DNA of 64,000 nt from Daucus carota subsp. sativus (GCF_001625215.2 NC_030383.2:57650949-57714948); one strand, 5' to 3'; shown: positions 46,985 through 59,995, counted from the stretch's first letter. The notes: generated by a model not told the origin, from the sequence alone. Translations and numbers: made by a program.

Positions 46985-48187
46985 GATAACTCACGAAAAT
47001 GTGTATACATATATTGGCTAAATTAATTACTCTCTCCGTCCTAGTGATTCTTTACGTTCAACACGCATTTTGAGATTATTATAAAGTTTAGTTATATAAT
47101 TTGTTTTTTATTTTTTTTAAATAAAAATTTAAATATCAAACTTTTATTCAGAGAAAAAAATTAAAAAAATATATTATAAAATTATATTTTAAATGAGTGT
47201 GGAATATATACGTATTTAACTATGCCTACCAAATTACATGCAAAATTTCAACTTTCTATTTCTCATTTTTGTAGTTTTGCTATAAATAAATAATCATTTC
47301 TGTGGGCAGCTTTTGGTACTGGTCTTGCTCACCTGCTCTTTATGTATTTATCTGTCAATCTATCTATTAATATACATATACAATTTTATAAAAGCTTCCT
47401 TACACGGTTTGGGCTTTTTCTTATATATTGGTAAAAATGGTTTTAGCCAAACTATAAGGGTATAGTCCCTGTAAATATTGAAGGTGTTGCATAATTACTT
47501 TTATTGTTAACTGATGTTACAATCATTTGTTTATATTTAATTTTTTTAGATCTTTCATCCAATTTTTTGTTTTTCAAAAGTTACTAAATATAGTGAAATT
47601 TTATAATATAAAAATTAATTGTCACACTATTTTTCTCCGATTTTAATACAATAAATATCAATCTGATATCACTATCCACATTTCTCTTGCTTTTACACAA
47701 TTTATACATTTTTAAAAATTCTGTACCCAACTCAAATATAAATATTTGATTAGATGTTATACGGAGGGAATAATATTTTATATAAGTTGAATTGATCAAT
47801 AGGATATCCTAGCCATAAAATTAATTTAATTATATATCTCATGATATATCCTGTTAATTAAATATTGCAACAAAATATATTAAAAAGTATACTATGTTCG
47901 ATAATATTTGGGGTTTAACTATTGCATATACACACACGTTAATTTATAAATTGGGATTCTTATGTTTATAATTTAGTAAAATGCTGTAATCATTACTAGG
48001 AGTAATAATTTTCAAAAGGTTGAAATTTATGTTATTATTAAAGTTTCGTTTTGAATTAGTTAAAAGAGATTTAATATGAAAATATTTTAGCTTTAAGTTC
48101 AAACTTGGTCCTTTAACAGAACTAACTGCTATACACTTTTGTAAATATAAAATGTCACGTCACAATTATTGAAGCACAAAGTAATAA
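46985..48187. other. Intergenic, no gene seen
   Basis: Very AT-rich. A Stowaway-like start (CTCTCTCCGTCCTAGTGATTC, about 47032) and an ACGGAGGGAATA end (about 47760) may bound nested MITEs, but the inner sequence does not pair well. Confidence 0.4.
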
Positions 48188-48364
48188 CCCATTGATTTTT
48201 AATGTATAAAAAGGAGATAGTGGAGTAAAAGTAGTGTGAACAGGAAAGAAAAGTGAATAAGTGGTGGGACCCATTGACTATTTTGGGTAAGTTTTGAAAT
48301 GTAAAGAAATGGATGGGACATCCAGAAAAGGAAAGTGTAAAGAAATGGGAGGGACGGAGGGAGT
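48188..48364. mobile_element. Truncated Stowaway MITE, right part only
   Basis: Matches the right two thirds of the adjacent complete copy (ATTGATTTTTAATGTATAAA through GGGACGGAGGGAG) but has no left end. Confidence 0.75.
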
Positions 48365-48436
48365 AGTACTCCATACTTTACAACAATAGGCCTCACCGAG
48401 TCGGACACATCTCCTTATGGGATGCTTTATTATATA

Positions 48437-48718
48437 CTCCCTCCGTCCCTCCCATTTCTTATCAAATGGGTTGGGCACGGAGGTTAAGAAATATATATAA
48501 AGTAGTGAAAAATAGAAAGAAAAGTGGGTGAAGTGGCGGGACCTATTGATTTTTAATGTATAAAAAGAAGATAGTAGAGTAAAAAGTAGTGTGAAAAGGA
48601 AGAAAAAGTGAGGAAGTGGTGGGACTCATTGACTATTTTTGGTAAGTTTTTAAATGTAAAGAATTGGATGTGACATCCCAAAAAGGAAAGTGTAAAGAAA
48701 TGGTTGGGACGGAGGGAT
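48437..48718. mobile_element. Stowaway MITE, complete
   Basis: Starts CTCCCTCCGTCCCTCCCATT and ends GGTTGGGACGGAGGGAT, with TA on both sides. 73 bp separate it from the truncated sister copy in the same orientation. Confidence 0.85.
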
Positions 48719-48719
48719 T

Positions 48720-49360
48720 AGTATACTATTTGACATTTAAACTTTTGCAGTACATGATATATTTGAAAGAATATTTATATTAGATAATTGAAACATTTCA
48801 TCAATTACATATCTATAATAATTATCACATCATCAATTATCATATTAAAAATATATTTTATTATAATAATTTCAAATGATAATAACATGTTATATTTAAA
48901 GTATATATGTAATCAATATAATCAATACCATTGAAGTAATATGTGTCAGAAGTTGAGAAAACTTTATGTAACGTCTTGCATAGTCGATCATTATAACCAA
49001 TTTCATTAAAGATCATTGGAGATGTTCTTAGGGGCCGTTTGGGTGAGTTTAAAATAAGTTTTTCTTGATTAAAGTAAAAAAATAAAATAGAAGTCAGAAG
49101 TGAGTTAAGACTTATAAGTGATTAAAGTGTTTGCAAAAGAAAAGCTTTGACAGAGAAGCATTTGTAACTTCTAAAAAGTGCGATTTTTCTTTTATTAGTT
49201 AGGGTAAGATCCTTAAGGATATGATCCATGCATAAAAGATTTAATTTAACTCCGAGTATTACAAGTATATTCAAATCTTTCTTCCTTGATTTTAGTAGTT
49301 GATTTAAATTAAATATATTTTGTTAGTTTGTATAATAATATCAAGATCATTTGAATTCAA
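48720..49360. other. Spacer with one end of a GTTTGG-type MITE
   Basis: AT-rich. At about 49030 GGGGCCGTTTGGGTGAGTTT resembles the ends of the MITEs at 60.5 and 63.1 kb, but no partner end was found. Confidence 0.4.
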
Positions 49361-49363
49361 AAT

Positions 49364-49426
<63 letters not shown>
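49364..49426. repeat. (TA)n microsatellite
   Basis: About 30 TA units directly before a TIR element. Confidence 0.95.
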
Positions 49427-49431
<5 letters not shown>

Positions 49432-49849
49432 ACACTCCATAGCATACCCTCTTATATGGAGTTACGTAGCACACCATTATAAATATATACATAATATATA
49501 TTTTATTATATTTTTTATGAAATATAATTGCAAATTTTGATTATTAAACCGAAAATGAAGTTATACAATTTTTTTATTCCAAAGATCATCTAAAATTATG
49601 CAATATCTCAACATGGTTCTATAACAGAATAATAATCATCCAGAATTATTCTGTTGTAGAATCAGTTTCGAAAATATACTTTTTTTAATCAAATTTCAAG
49701 TGTTAAATTATTTAAAATAGATTTATTTTATAGTATTTTATATTAGAATCACGTTTTATATGTATTCTATAACAGAATTTATAATAAAATTGATGATTTA
49801 TAGTGGCGCGCTATGTAACTCCATATAAGGAGTCCCTCTCTTGAATGTT

Positions 49850-49851
<2 letters not shown>
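49427..49851. mobile_element. TIR element between two (TA)n tracts, first
   Basis: Left CTTATATGGAGTTACGTAGC and right GCTATGTAACTCCATATAAGGAG are inverted copies. The interior is AT-rich and non-coding. Insertion into TA repeats recalls Micron-type MITEs; the family assignment is inference. Confidence 0.7.

Positions 49852-49854
<3 letters not shown>

Positions 49855-49911
<57 letters not shown>
49855..49911. repeat. (TA)n microsatellite
   Basis: About 28 TA units separating the two TIR elements. Confidence 0.95.
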
Positions 49912-49913
<2 letters not shown>

Positions 49914-50857
49914 CTCATGATCAAATAGAAACCACTCTTAAAATAAAAACTAAAAACCACTATTTACACTCTTGTAATTACTAAATACACTCAACCAAAA
50001 CAAATCTAAAACCAATAAAACACACCCCTCCCAGGCCACCCAAATCTGCCCCGATCAAATCTTATCCACGCAAAAAACATTGACTCACCTCACCGCCATC
50101 ATCTGCAGTACCAGCTTTGTCTCTCCCTCTCCCCGTCATCACTATCCCCCCTCTCTCTCTCTCTCTCTCTCCACCATCACCAACTCTGTCTTCTCTCCGC
50201 CATCACCACCTTCGTCCTTCCCCTTCTCTCTCCCTGATCATTTTTTCGATGATCTCTCTCCCTTAATCTCGTGAACGACTAGATTCTATCATATATTTTA
50301 GTGTTAAAGTGTTGATATACTCGTTGATATATTTACAAAAACTGATGATTTATGCGTACAATTTAGTGATATACGCTTCAGAAATTAGTGATATTCTCTT
50401 TAGAATTTAGTGATGTGTGTTGTAAAACTTAGTGAAAACTCCCAAAAATTGGGGAAATCTGCAGATATGTTTTTGTATTTGATTCTGGTGGTGGTGGCAG
50501 TGGTGGAGATGGTGGAGGTGGCGGTGGATATGAAGGTGAGGACGACGGAGGTGGAGGTGACGGAACTGGAGGTGGTGGAGGAAGAGAAGATGAAGAAGGA
50601 GAAGGTGGAGGTGGGTTGAATTTGTTGGTTATAGATACGGTGGAGGCGGACATGGAGAGGCGGCGGACATGGAGGGGCAGTGGACATGGATGGGGTGGCG
50701 GCATGAAGTTACAGGAAGTGAAGGTGGAGGCAGGTTGGGTTGGAGGAGAAAGTGGGGTTGCAGGAGAATTTAGTGATATTCTCCATAGAGTTTAGTGATA
50801 ATCCAGTTGGGTTTTTAGTTTTTAGGATAAGGAGGTTTCTAGTGGAGTATGACTCTA
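49912..50857. mobile_element. TIR element between (TA)n tracts, second
   Basis: Inverted ends: TAGAAACCACTCTTAAAATA..AAAACTAAAAACC on the left, and GTTTTTAGTTTTTAGGATAAG..GGTTTCTAGTGG on the right, followed by TATATATATATG. The interior has a CT/CCTCTC-rich part, several degenerate AGTGATAT-C blocks and a GGTGGAGG-rich stretch (50480-50760). Pro/Ser-rich or Gly-rich ORFs there are repeat translations. Confidence 0.7.
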
Positions 50858-51131
50858 TATATATATATGTGTGTGTGTGTGTTTTGTGCAGTGTCAATAA
50901 AAGAAAACACAACACACACGTACAACTCAGATTTTTATCAATTTTTTTATTCTTTTGAAGCTCATTTGATATTATTATACACATATTTATAAATTTTTAG
51001 TTTTAAATCTTTTCATGCGTTTGTGTTATTCACAATGCAAGAATTAATTAACTGTTGACTTGTTAGATATTCGGCTAAGAAATAAGAAAATAAAATTTCT
51101 AGGATCTACTAGTTTAAAAGAAAAAATTGTA

Positions 51132-51405
51132 CTCCCTCCGTCCCATTTTAACTGCTTTTTTAGAATTTGATTGTTGTCCCAAAATATGTGACTTTCTCTT
51201 GTTTTCATACACTATTTGGTAGGTGAATTTCAATTTTGCCCCTCATTAAATGGAGCTTATATTTTCAATGCAATACAAATGGTATTTTAGTTTGACTTTT
51301 ATTAGGGGTAGCTAGGTAAAAGTATTCAAATAAACATCACAATAAATGTAAAAATTGGTTTGTGTGCATCTCTCTAAAAAAGCAGTTAAAATGAGACAGA
51401 GAGAG
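51132..51405. mobile_element. Stowaway MITE
   Basis: Starts CTCCCTCCGTCCCATTTTAA and ends TTAAAATGAGACAGAGAGAG, with TA on both sides. 274 bp. Confidence 0.85.
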
Positions 51406-51407
51406 TA

Positions 51408-54400
51408 CTAGACAAAATAGATTTCAAAAATAGGGATCTCACATGAACACACAGTATCTGACACAGACTATTTTAATAACTGCTAAGATGTTAAAATATA
51501 TAATCAAATTCACTCCTTCTGGATAGGCGCCCGATTTTAACAATTAAAATATTAATATTAAGTTAATATTATATTTGATGCTATTTATAATAATTATTTT
51601 TTTTTTGAAACCAATAATTATTATATATATAATTCTAGATTAAATTAACCAACAAAAAAAATACACGTCAAAAATTAATAAAATTACATCAGGAATTGCG
51701 ATTAATAAGAAGACATAGCAAAGACTACTTCTATTCATTTTCTTTGCTTTTAAAATTACCAGCTACAAGCCTACAAATATAATTAGCACCAAGCCGTCAC
51801 TCCATCTCCAACTTCAAACCATACTTAACATGATAGATATAATTAAACGCACCTAGGCAATTCTACATTTCCCTGGCTAGAAGTAAACCCTAACCCTATA
51901 ATTACAACAATCATTGAATCTACCTTTCGTGTCTAGGAATTTAGGGAAGATAGTATCAATCTTTTTCAAAAAAGAATAATTGTTATCGACACATCTCCTG
52001 CGAATTCACTGCCATGGCACTTACTTTTGTGTGTAACTTATTTTATTTTCACAGATTCTTCTCCGGAGACGGTCGGTTTTATCCATGACGGTCGGTTTTA
52101 GGTGGTCGGTTTTGACCATGTAGTGTCCTTTGCTAGAACAAATCAGTAGTTATTAAAATATTATACTTATTATTAAATAAATTAATATAGATATATATTA
52201 AATAAATATAAAAAATTGGGGAAAATAAAAATCAGAATCTTTTAAGATTATATTATAATTAAGATACTTAAACAGTTGCGCGCATACACGTACAGTAGGT
52301 TTACATAAAAATAGTAATTATTCATGAAATGTATAGTTTATGATTGTCGTTGAGATTCATTGGTATTAAATGGAAGCACTATCACTGAGTAATTACCTAA
52401 TTAATGCATTGATGATCATTAAATTGTTAGGATGTTTAAATATTTATAGATAGAATATTAGAAGTGACAATGTTGTGTTCATGCACCATTCCCTTAATTC
52501 TTTGTTAATTGTTGTCTAGCTAAAAATATTATAAGTAGTTATAGTTTTATAATTAATTAGGATTTCTCGTGATTAACAAAACGTGATTATTCTTAATTGG
52601 TTTATACATGCCGCTGTTTTGCTTCCTTGATTCAGTGTTGTTGACACTCCCCTGACAGGCCGCTCCATCAGTGTATAATATACAGCTACATTATAATTTA
52701 TTATGATTATTATAATTATATATATACTCCTATATATTATGATTATTATATAATATTATATGAGTGTACTCTTATTATGCAAGATTTTATATTTTATTCC
52801 TCTTTCATTCCGGACTTCAAATATTAAATACAGTCATAAATATACAATGAAAAAGATTTTTCTGCCCATTACATTGATCGTCAAAAATTTATATAGCCGG
52901 TCAAAGTTAATTCCCAGCTCAAATTGCCTCGTCCAATATCAGCGAAATTAATTAAGGTTCGACCATTTATTTATTTTCGACTTGCTTGATTTCGACAGTC
53001 GTGGAATGGTAGAAAATATGATCGAAAAAGGACTTTTTCAACCGGTTTTTGACAGTGGAAAATAACATTTTTTTTAATGGAAAGAAAACAGAATACTGGC
53101 TAAGATATAATTATGACCGAAAATGAAACTTTCACCTTTTCTTTAATTTAATCAGGATTTTATTAGAAATTAGTGTATTTGAGCCGGTCACCATATTTAC
53201 GGAATTTTAGTCAAAATTAGTTTCTAGACTTCAATGTGTCGAATAATTCAAATACTTCTATAGCAAGAATTCAAAAAATTTTGAATCGCTAATTCATGTA
53301 TTTATATTTGATATATGATATGAAAAATATTATTTTTCTGAAGATAAAAGTACACAAACCAACCCGAAATATTATGACTACTTATGTTGGTCATGGAGGT
53401 AAAAACACGATATATAATAAAGTGCACAAAATATATAATTTACTACAGAAATAACAGAAATTCTAAACAATTAATGTAAATATGAAATTATTACTCTAGA
53501 AACAAATTCATTGGCAAACCACCGATAGCAATTAGCACAATCTACGTGTAGCCCCCTCCCTAGTTTATCCACAACGTTGTACATCTTTCAATCAGCATTA
53601 CCCAATTAATCATCCTCTCAAATACCTATCAATATTTATAAATGTCATGTATACAAAACAATATTAATATTGCCGATCGAAATCACTATCACGAGTTCCC
53701 CATTTGGCTTAATCTTACAGATTCCAAACACTTCACCATACTTTTCATTGGCCATTCATAGAGTCACATGAGAGAATTTCATGAAAATAATTAATGTAAT
53801 ACATGATTAATGCTCTTCATTAGCTAGGATAAGGCAGACCATTTCTTCAACAAATTGCCAAATCAGCACGTAACCCTACACGTGGCCCGAGATCTTAAGC
53901 TAATTACCTCACTAATCTCTGATTTACACCAACAAGCTGTGAACAATTGAGGTCCCATTTCAACAATCTTTCTTGCTAAGTATGTATAAGTGGGCCCCAC
54001 TACGTCAAAATCTACTACACACAATTCTAATTATTTTTTTAGATGATTGCACGTTGTGACAGACATGGATTTGTCTTATTTTAATTATTGTTGTCTTGCA
54101 GCCAACAAATAATAATAATGGTTTAACTTATAAATTACTAAAACTCAAGAATCATAATTATTGCATGATTCGTTGAGACCTTAATCGACCTGTGTAGATT
54201 ACACACGCTCGCTTTTATCCTAATTAGATAAAATTTGCACTGTTTTATATTATTACTGTTTAATTAATATTTATAAGGACTCTATGTTAGAATACAATAT
54301 TTATATTTACATATACGAAGTTTACAAGCATTGGTAGGGCATAATAGTGTTCAATTTCGACCCTACAGTTGAAAATTCGAATACCGAATTATTCTTATAT

Positions 54401-55230
54401 ATGTGATGAAGATTGAATAGATGGGACCTGTATGATTAATTATTTCAATCTATACCGTGCTGTATTTTGCGAAGTATATCACTAATATTTTGTCAAAAAA
54501 AAGTATAACACTTATATCAAAGATTTCCTTTTCCCATCTTTCTAATTCTCTCAAATACGACTATTCATATATTATCACCGACAAAATAATATTGGGTTTA
54601 ATTACTTTTGATCATAATCCTAATATATAAGAATTTTATTGTTTTATAGGAAAATAAAAATTATTCCAAAAATAAGTTGGAGTTCAAATTGTTAAAATCT
54701 TCGGTTTACTCTTAGTTCTATGTATGGGGTTCTCCATTCAAAAATTATATTCTTGGACCATTTCTGAATTGTGGATGATTTCTTCGTCTTATCGTGAAAT
54801 CTTAAATAATCTAAATTTGATATCCCGAACTCAAGTTATGATCCAATCATTTATGTATATATAAGTTACATAATAAATTTGAATTTTCTCATAAGTTAAG
54901 TCCAAATTACGTCCCAAATTAATGCTCAATTTCTTCCGAATCTAACATTTTTATGCTATTTACAATAAAACATTATACTCTAATTAAAATATCAAGTTAA
55001 TTACAGAAATTAAAAGTAATCCTAATTTACAAATAAAATAAATAATCTAACACTTAATATCTATAGGAAAAAAATATATGGAGACCACTATTTTATTGTG
55101 ACCTCGAAGACCATATATGTATCCCAAGCAGATATGTTTTGTATACTAATATATTTTATAATATTCTGTTTGTACCTAGATATATGTGATCTACCGTTAA
55201 AAAGTGGTCTTCAAAGAATTCAACTATCTA
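51408..55230. other. AT-rich intergenic region, no gene seen
   Basis: Long spacer. Small points only: three copies of GACGGTCGGTTTTA-like text near 52065-52115, and a G-box-like CACGTGGCC near 53880. No gene, RNA or complete element supported. Confidence 0.45.
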
Positions 55231-55235
55231 TATAT

Positions 55236-55280
55236 ATAGACACCCACCCACGCGCGGGCGCGCGCGCACGCGCGCGCGCG

Positions 55281-55346
<66 letters not shown>
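55236..55346. repeat. Compound (CG)n-(CA)n-(TA)n microsatellite
   Basis: CACCCACG, then about 30 bp of CG/GC alternation, then about 11 CA, then about 22 TA units. The whole tract alternates purine and pyrimidine. Confidence 0.95.
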
Positions 55347-55348
<2 letters not shown>

Positions 55349-55349
55349 G

Positions 55350-56743
55350 TTTTCGTAGATAACTACAGTTGCATTTGACATATGTACGTAACATGATCAT
55401 TAAGTTTTGGATAGTCCTAATAGACGATTATAAGAATGTACCCATACATGTAATTATAATATAGATTATAGACAAATAAATATATCTAACTATCAAGTAT
55501 CACACAATCAAGTAAATAAATGAAAATGTAAAGATTTAATCATAATATTTTATTACAAATTAAGTCAACAATAGCTTTCAGAATATACAAGAAGTTTAGA
55601 CGTATTAGTCTCACAACACCATATTATCACATAGTGAATACATATACCAACGGTACATATATGCTCAACTGACCACTAAGCTTGCCAGTTAACTAATAAC
55701 CGAGAAACATAAACTTCATCATAACTAGTCATGTGAGTTAATAGCTCTCAAATTTAGTATTAAAATAGATCATAAACTGTTGTTACTTAACCCTAAGCAT
55801 CATTCTAGTTAAATAAGAAATTTAGTTCAATTTTTTTTTATTACAATACTCTTTCTCTATATATATTTCTTAAATGTTCAGTTTAGGATCTAGACACTTC
55901 TCGAAAATTGAGTTACAAATAACATAAGACTTTGACAATTCAGTTAAGATCGAGACGCTAATGAGATTAAGTGAATTATAATTAACATAAATCTCACTAA
56001 TTAAATTGTTCATGCATATATATTAAGTGGTTTATTTGATTGTGCAATGACATAAACATCTAAATATTGTATGTAATAATAATCATATAGCTAGCGAGTG
56101 ATGGAATAACAATCTCAAATAGTTAAAAATTCAGATAATTAAACAAAAATTCGCTTAGACTTTATTGTATTACTCAAGAATTAATGTGTTAAATCAAATT
56201 TAATTTTATTTTCTTATCATACTTTTGACTTTACGGCTTTTGGATTCATCCCTGCTTCACGCACTAAGCTCGGAAGCGATTAGTCAAATAATAAGCGGAA
56301 TCAAAATTTATTATATAGAGTAATTTACACTTTGCACCCTATAAGTTTAAGCGTTTTTTCTAATTTGGTCTCAAACAAAATTTCTTGTCAATATGCACTC
56401 TAATGTTTAAAAAACGTTTCAATATGTACGCCATTGACCATATTTCATCAAGTTCATTGTTAAAGTTAACGAATGCAGGGGTAAAATAATAATTTTACAC
56501 TTCCTTCTACTGATTCTTTCTGTACAAAATTACTTTTATTATTTTCCAAAATTGAACATTCTGACATTATACAATATATTAGTCTAGTATAAAAATAAAT
56601 GGTGGATTATTTAAAAAGCAGAAAGATATATTGATCAACCCTTTTTCCTCAATTAGCCTATATAAATTTTGTCGGTTCAATTTTACTAGAACCCCCCAAA
56701 ATATGCATAATCTACGTACAGAAGAAGTAATTGTTAAAAATTT
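55350..56743. other. Spacer upstream of the NAC foldback element
   Basis: AT-rich. At about 56320-56500 there is a one-ended piece of a GAGTAA-type MITE (GAGTAATTTACACTTTGCAC). No gene. Confidence 0.4.
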
Positions 56744-57414
56744 GAGTTAATTACAGTTTGTAACCTCTAGGATTGCTCCAAACGCACTTAAGATCCTGAA
56801 CTATCAAACGTGACATAATGCACCCTGAACTTTACATTCCCATGCAAGTTGTAACCCATAGTCACTATTCCGTCCAAATATGCCGTTAACTTTAACTGTT
56901 TGAGAGGTAACAGTGTGTATATTAGTTTCTAACAGCTACTTTACCCCCTGTGACTCCTCAAAGTTTATGTATTATATTTTAAAATTATTTCTAAACACAC
57001 ACAACGATGTAAAAACTATTAAAATAATTTTTAAATATGTATTTATTTTAAAATTTTAAAATAAGTTACATCGTTTATGTAAAAATAATAATAAATTTTC
57101 AGATTCTAAATCTAGATACATATTTTAAACTTATTTTAAATTTTTTTACATCGTTGTGTGTGTTCAGAAATAATTTCAAAATATAATACATAATTTTTGA
57201 GGGGTCACAAGAGGTAAAGTAGCTGTTAGAAACTAATATACACACTGTTACCTCTCAAACAGTTAAAATTAACGGCATATTTGGACGGAATAGTGACTAT
57301 GGGTTACAACTTGCACAAGAATGTAAAGTTCAGGGTGCATTATGTAACGTTTGATAGTTCAGGATCTTAAGTGCGTTTGGAGCAATCCTAGGGGTTACAA
57401 ACTGTAATTAACTC
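56744..57414. mobile_element. Foldback element just upstream of the NAC gene
   Basis: 671 bp made of two nearly identical inverted arms of about 300 bp. Left end GAGTTAATTACAGTTTGTAA, right end TTACAAACTGTAATTAACTC; paired inner blocks include GTTTGAGAGGTAACAGTGTG and ACACTGTTACCTCTCAAAC. A short AT-rich centre separates them. The flanks TAAAAATTT (56735-56743) and TAAAAATTA (57415-57423) agree at 8 of 9 positions, the Mutator-like length. Confidence 0.88.
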
Positions 57415-57466
57415 TAAAAATTATTCATCAACCTCATTTTCTCCCATTCCTAGCTGGCTCTCTCCT

Positions 57467-57480
57467 GTGTATATATACCC
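57467..57480 (+). promoter_or_regulatory. TATA box of the NAC gene
   Basis: GTGTATATATACC about 65 bp before the ATG, and only about 50 bp after the foldback element ends. A second TATA-like TACATATATACA follows at about 57502. Confidence 0.55.
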
Positions 57481-57538
57481 TCACCCATTCTTTGTCTTCC
57501 TATACATATATACACACACATGTACATGTTATAATAAC

Positions 57539-59995
57539 ATGGGTTTAAGGGACATTGGAGCTGCACTTCCTCCGGGATTTAGGTTTTATCCGAGTGATGA
57601 AGAATTAGTGTGCCATTATCTTCACAAAAAGATTGCACATGAGGATGTTTCCAAAGGTACTCTAGTGGATATTGACCTTCACACATGTGAGCCATGGCAG
57701 CTTCCTGGTAAGCTCTACTTTTGGTTTAGCTTTCTTTTCAGTTCCATAGCATTTTTAATTTTAATTCCTTTGTGATTTTTTTCCTTGTTGGTGTATGTTG
57801 AGTGGAATTCTCTCTCATATTATTGTGTGTACGTTTGGTTTGAGAGGTGTGGGGATCATTTTGCATATGCTTGTGTAGTACTTGTAAACAGAAATTTGAT
57901 CAGAAGATAAGTAGCTAGGTAGCTAGCTAGTCTTTGAATTTATGTGTCATTTCTTGTCGTTTCGAATCGGAATCAGGGTAACATGGTCCTCTATCTGATA
58001 AGGCCATGTTGTTGTGTTGGTACTGGTTATTTGTTGGTGATCTATTGTCTATATGTGATTAAGAGTAGATTAATTTGATTTGAGCGAGTACAAATAAAAT
58101 TGTTTACTGTTTTTTTGATATGTAGTTTTATACTGGTTCTAATGTCTGTATTAATTATCTGATTAGTGTTCTTGAACATGTATACATACGATCTATAATT
58201 GTGTGAGGGAGCGAGAGAGGGAGAGAGAGGGAGAGAGTGAGAGAGAGGGGAGGGGGAGAGAGAGAGAGGGGGAGAGGGAGGGAAAGAGGGGGAGAGAGAG
58301 AGAGAGGGAGGGAGGGGGAGAGAGAGAGGGAGGGAGGGAGAGAGAGAGAGAGTGTTCCATCGTGAAACAATAATTTGAAACTGTTGCAGTTATATATATG
58401 GTCCACAATTCTTTTATGTAAAAAAAGATGATATGATCCATCGACTTAACTATACATAACAATTATTCCAGTACATTAAAAAGTAGATTTCATCAATCAA
58501 ATCTTCCATCTGAGCTTTCTCTCAAATCAAACCTGACCTCTAGCAAGAAAAAAAAAGTAACATAACGAGTAATTAGAATCGCTATCAGTCTAATATATAT
58601 ACCCCCACAAGTGTACACATGTTTGCTGTTTCATTATCACTATACATATTTCTAGAGTTTACTAAACTCAGATTTTTACAGTTCGTCGTCTCGCCAAACA
58701 TCCTAAACAGCATTCCTCTTCTAACATGTAATTTTTTGTGATGATTTTGAAGAGGTGGCGAAGCTGAATTCAACAGAGTGGTACTTCTTCAGCTTCAGGG
58801 ATCGGAAGTATGCTACCGGATATCGAACAAATAGAGCCACCACATCAGGATACTGGAAGGCCACCGGAAAAGATCGTGCAGTGGTGGATCCAGGGACTAA
58901 TTGTGTTGTTGGAATGAGAAAGACTCTGGTGTTCTACAAAAATAGAGCTCCTAATGGGATTAAAACCGGCTGGATCATGCATGAATTCCGCCTTGAAAAT
59001 CCGCTCATCCCTCCTAAGGTAAACCTCATCTGCCTTCTATTAGGCACTGACAAAAGCCCCTTCTGCCAACATATATCCGAAAATTTCTGTAAAACCCTCA
59101 AAAAAACACAAAATCCAGTTCTTCTCTTTCTTTAATTCCTGTTGTATAGTAGAGCTCACATCAGATATCCTTTTTCGACATGCATGTTTTTTCCTAAATG
59201 CTTCTGATAACAGATCATAGAAGCCCAACTGCATCCCCACCGACACAGCTAGCTCATGCATAAGATAAATACTACTCCCTCCGTTTTGAAATATAGGTCG
59301 TTTGATTTTTGGCACACACTTGTAAGTTTTTTGACCGCATAGCTAAAATCATTATTTTTAAAATTTTCTTTTTTTGAACTACAATATTAAGCATATATTT
59401 TTATTCAAAAAAAAGAAAATTCTAAAATTAATAATTTTAACCATGCGTTAGAAGACTTAGAAGTGTGTGCCAAAAAGTCAAACTATTTGTGTTTCAAAAC
59501 AGAGGGAGTAACTAGTTTTGAATAAAATACTGATGATTTCGATGTGTATTTTTGCAGGAGGACTGGGTGTTATGTAGAGTTTTTTACAAATCAAAGACAG
59601 AAAGCAACATTGAACTCAGCCAACAAAATGTATATGATGCTGAGGCAAGAGCTGGTGGTGACACATCTCCTAATGCTGCACAAATTATGCTTCCATCTTG
59701 TAATATTTATCATAACCAAACTTTCAGTTCCGAAAGCCCTGCACCTCATGATCACCAAAACCCTAGCAATCACCACACCATTTCACCATTAAACCCTAAT
59801 CTCCTTCTTCTATCTCATCATCAATTTCACACTGATCATCTTAATGAAATGATCATGATCAACTCCAAGTGTGAAATTATAGATAATTACGGATTTTTAA
59901 TGGATACAAGCTTTGAAGATATGCATCCGGGAGATGGAACTTCAAATATGGAGATGAAATTTGAAGATAATCACAGCAGCATTTTCCTCCAATAA
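57539..59995 (+). CDS. NAC-domain transcription factor
   Basis: Exons 57539-57707, 58753-59018 and 59558-59995; 873 nt, 290 residues. The start is [20 protein letters not shown]; in-frame sequence upstream lacks an ATG in a better place. All five NAC subdomains are present: A ([19 protein letters not shown]), B ([15 protein letters not shown]), C ([20 protein letters not shown] and [11 protein letters not shown]), D ([29 protein letters not shown]) and E ([13 protein letters not shown], about residues 145-160). The C-terminal 130 residues are Asn/His/Ser-rich, with hydrophobic [12 protein letters not shown] and an acidic end, as expected of an activation region. Intron positions are those usual for NAC genes (B/C and D/E). 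No miR164 site was seen in exon 3, so it is probably not in the CUC/NAC1 miR164 group. It should bind DNA as a dimer in the nucleus. The exact orthologue is not claimed. Confidence 0.94.
58205..58352. repeat. GA-rich microsatellite in NAC intron 1
   Basis: GAGAGAGGGA and GGGAGGGAG variants for about 150 bp. ORFs on the other strand read only Ser/Leu/Pro. Confidence 0.95.
59275..59508. mobile_element. Stowaway-like MITE in NAC intron 2
   Basis: Ends CTCCCTCCGTTTTGAAATAT and TTTCAAAACAGAGGGAG with TA on both sides; 234 bp. Confidence 0.88.

Noticed and set aside
50400-50704. Pro/Ser/Thr-rich ORFs that could pass for a cell-wall protein
   Set aside because: They read the GGTGGAGG repeats of a TIR element, are open in several frames, and have no signal peptide.
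58155-58462. Ser/Leu/Pro-rich minus-strand ORFs
   Set aside because: They are translations of the GA microsatellite in NAC intron 1.
59558-59995. miR164 target site in the NAC gene
   Set aside because: The usual site position in exon 3 has no convincing complement to miR164.
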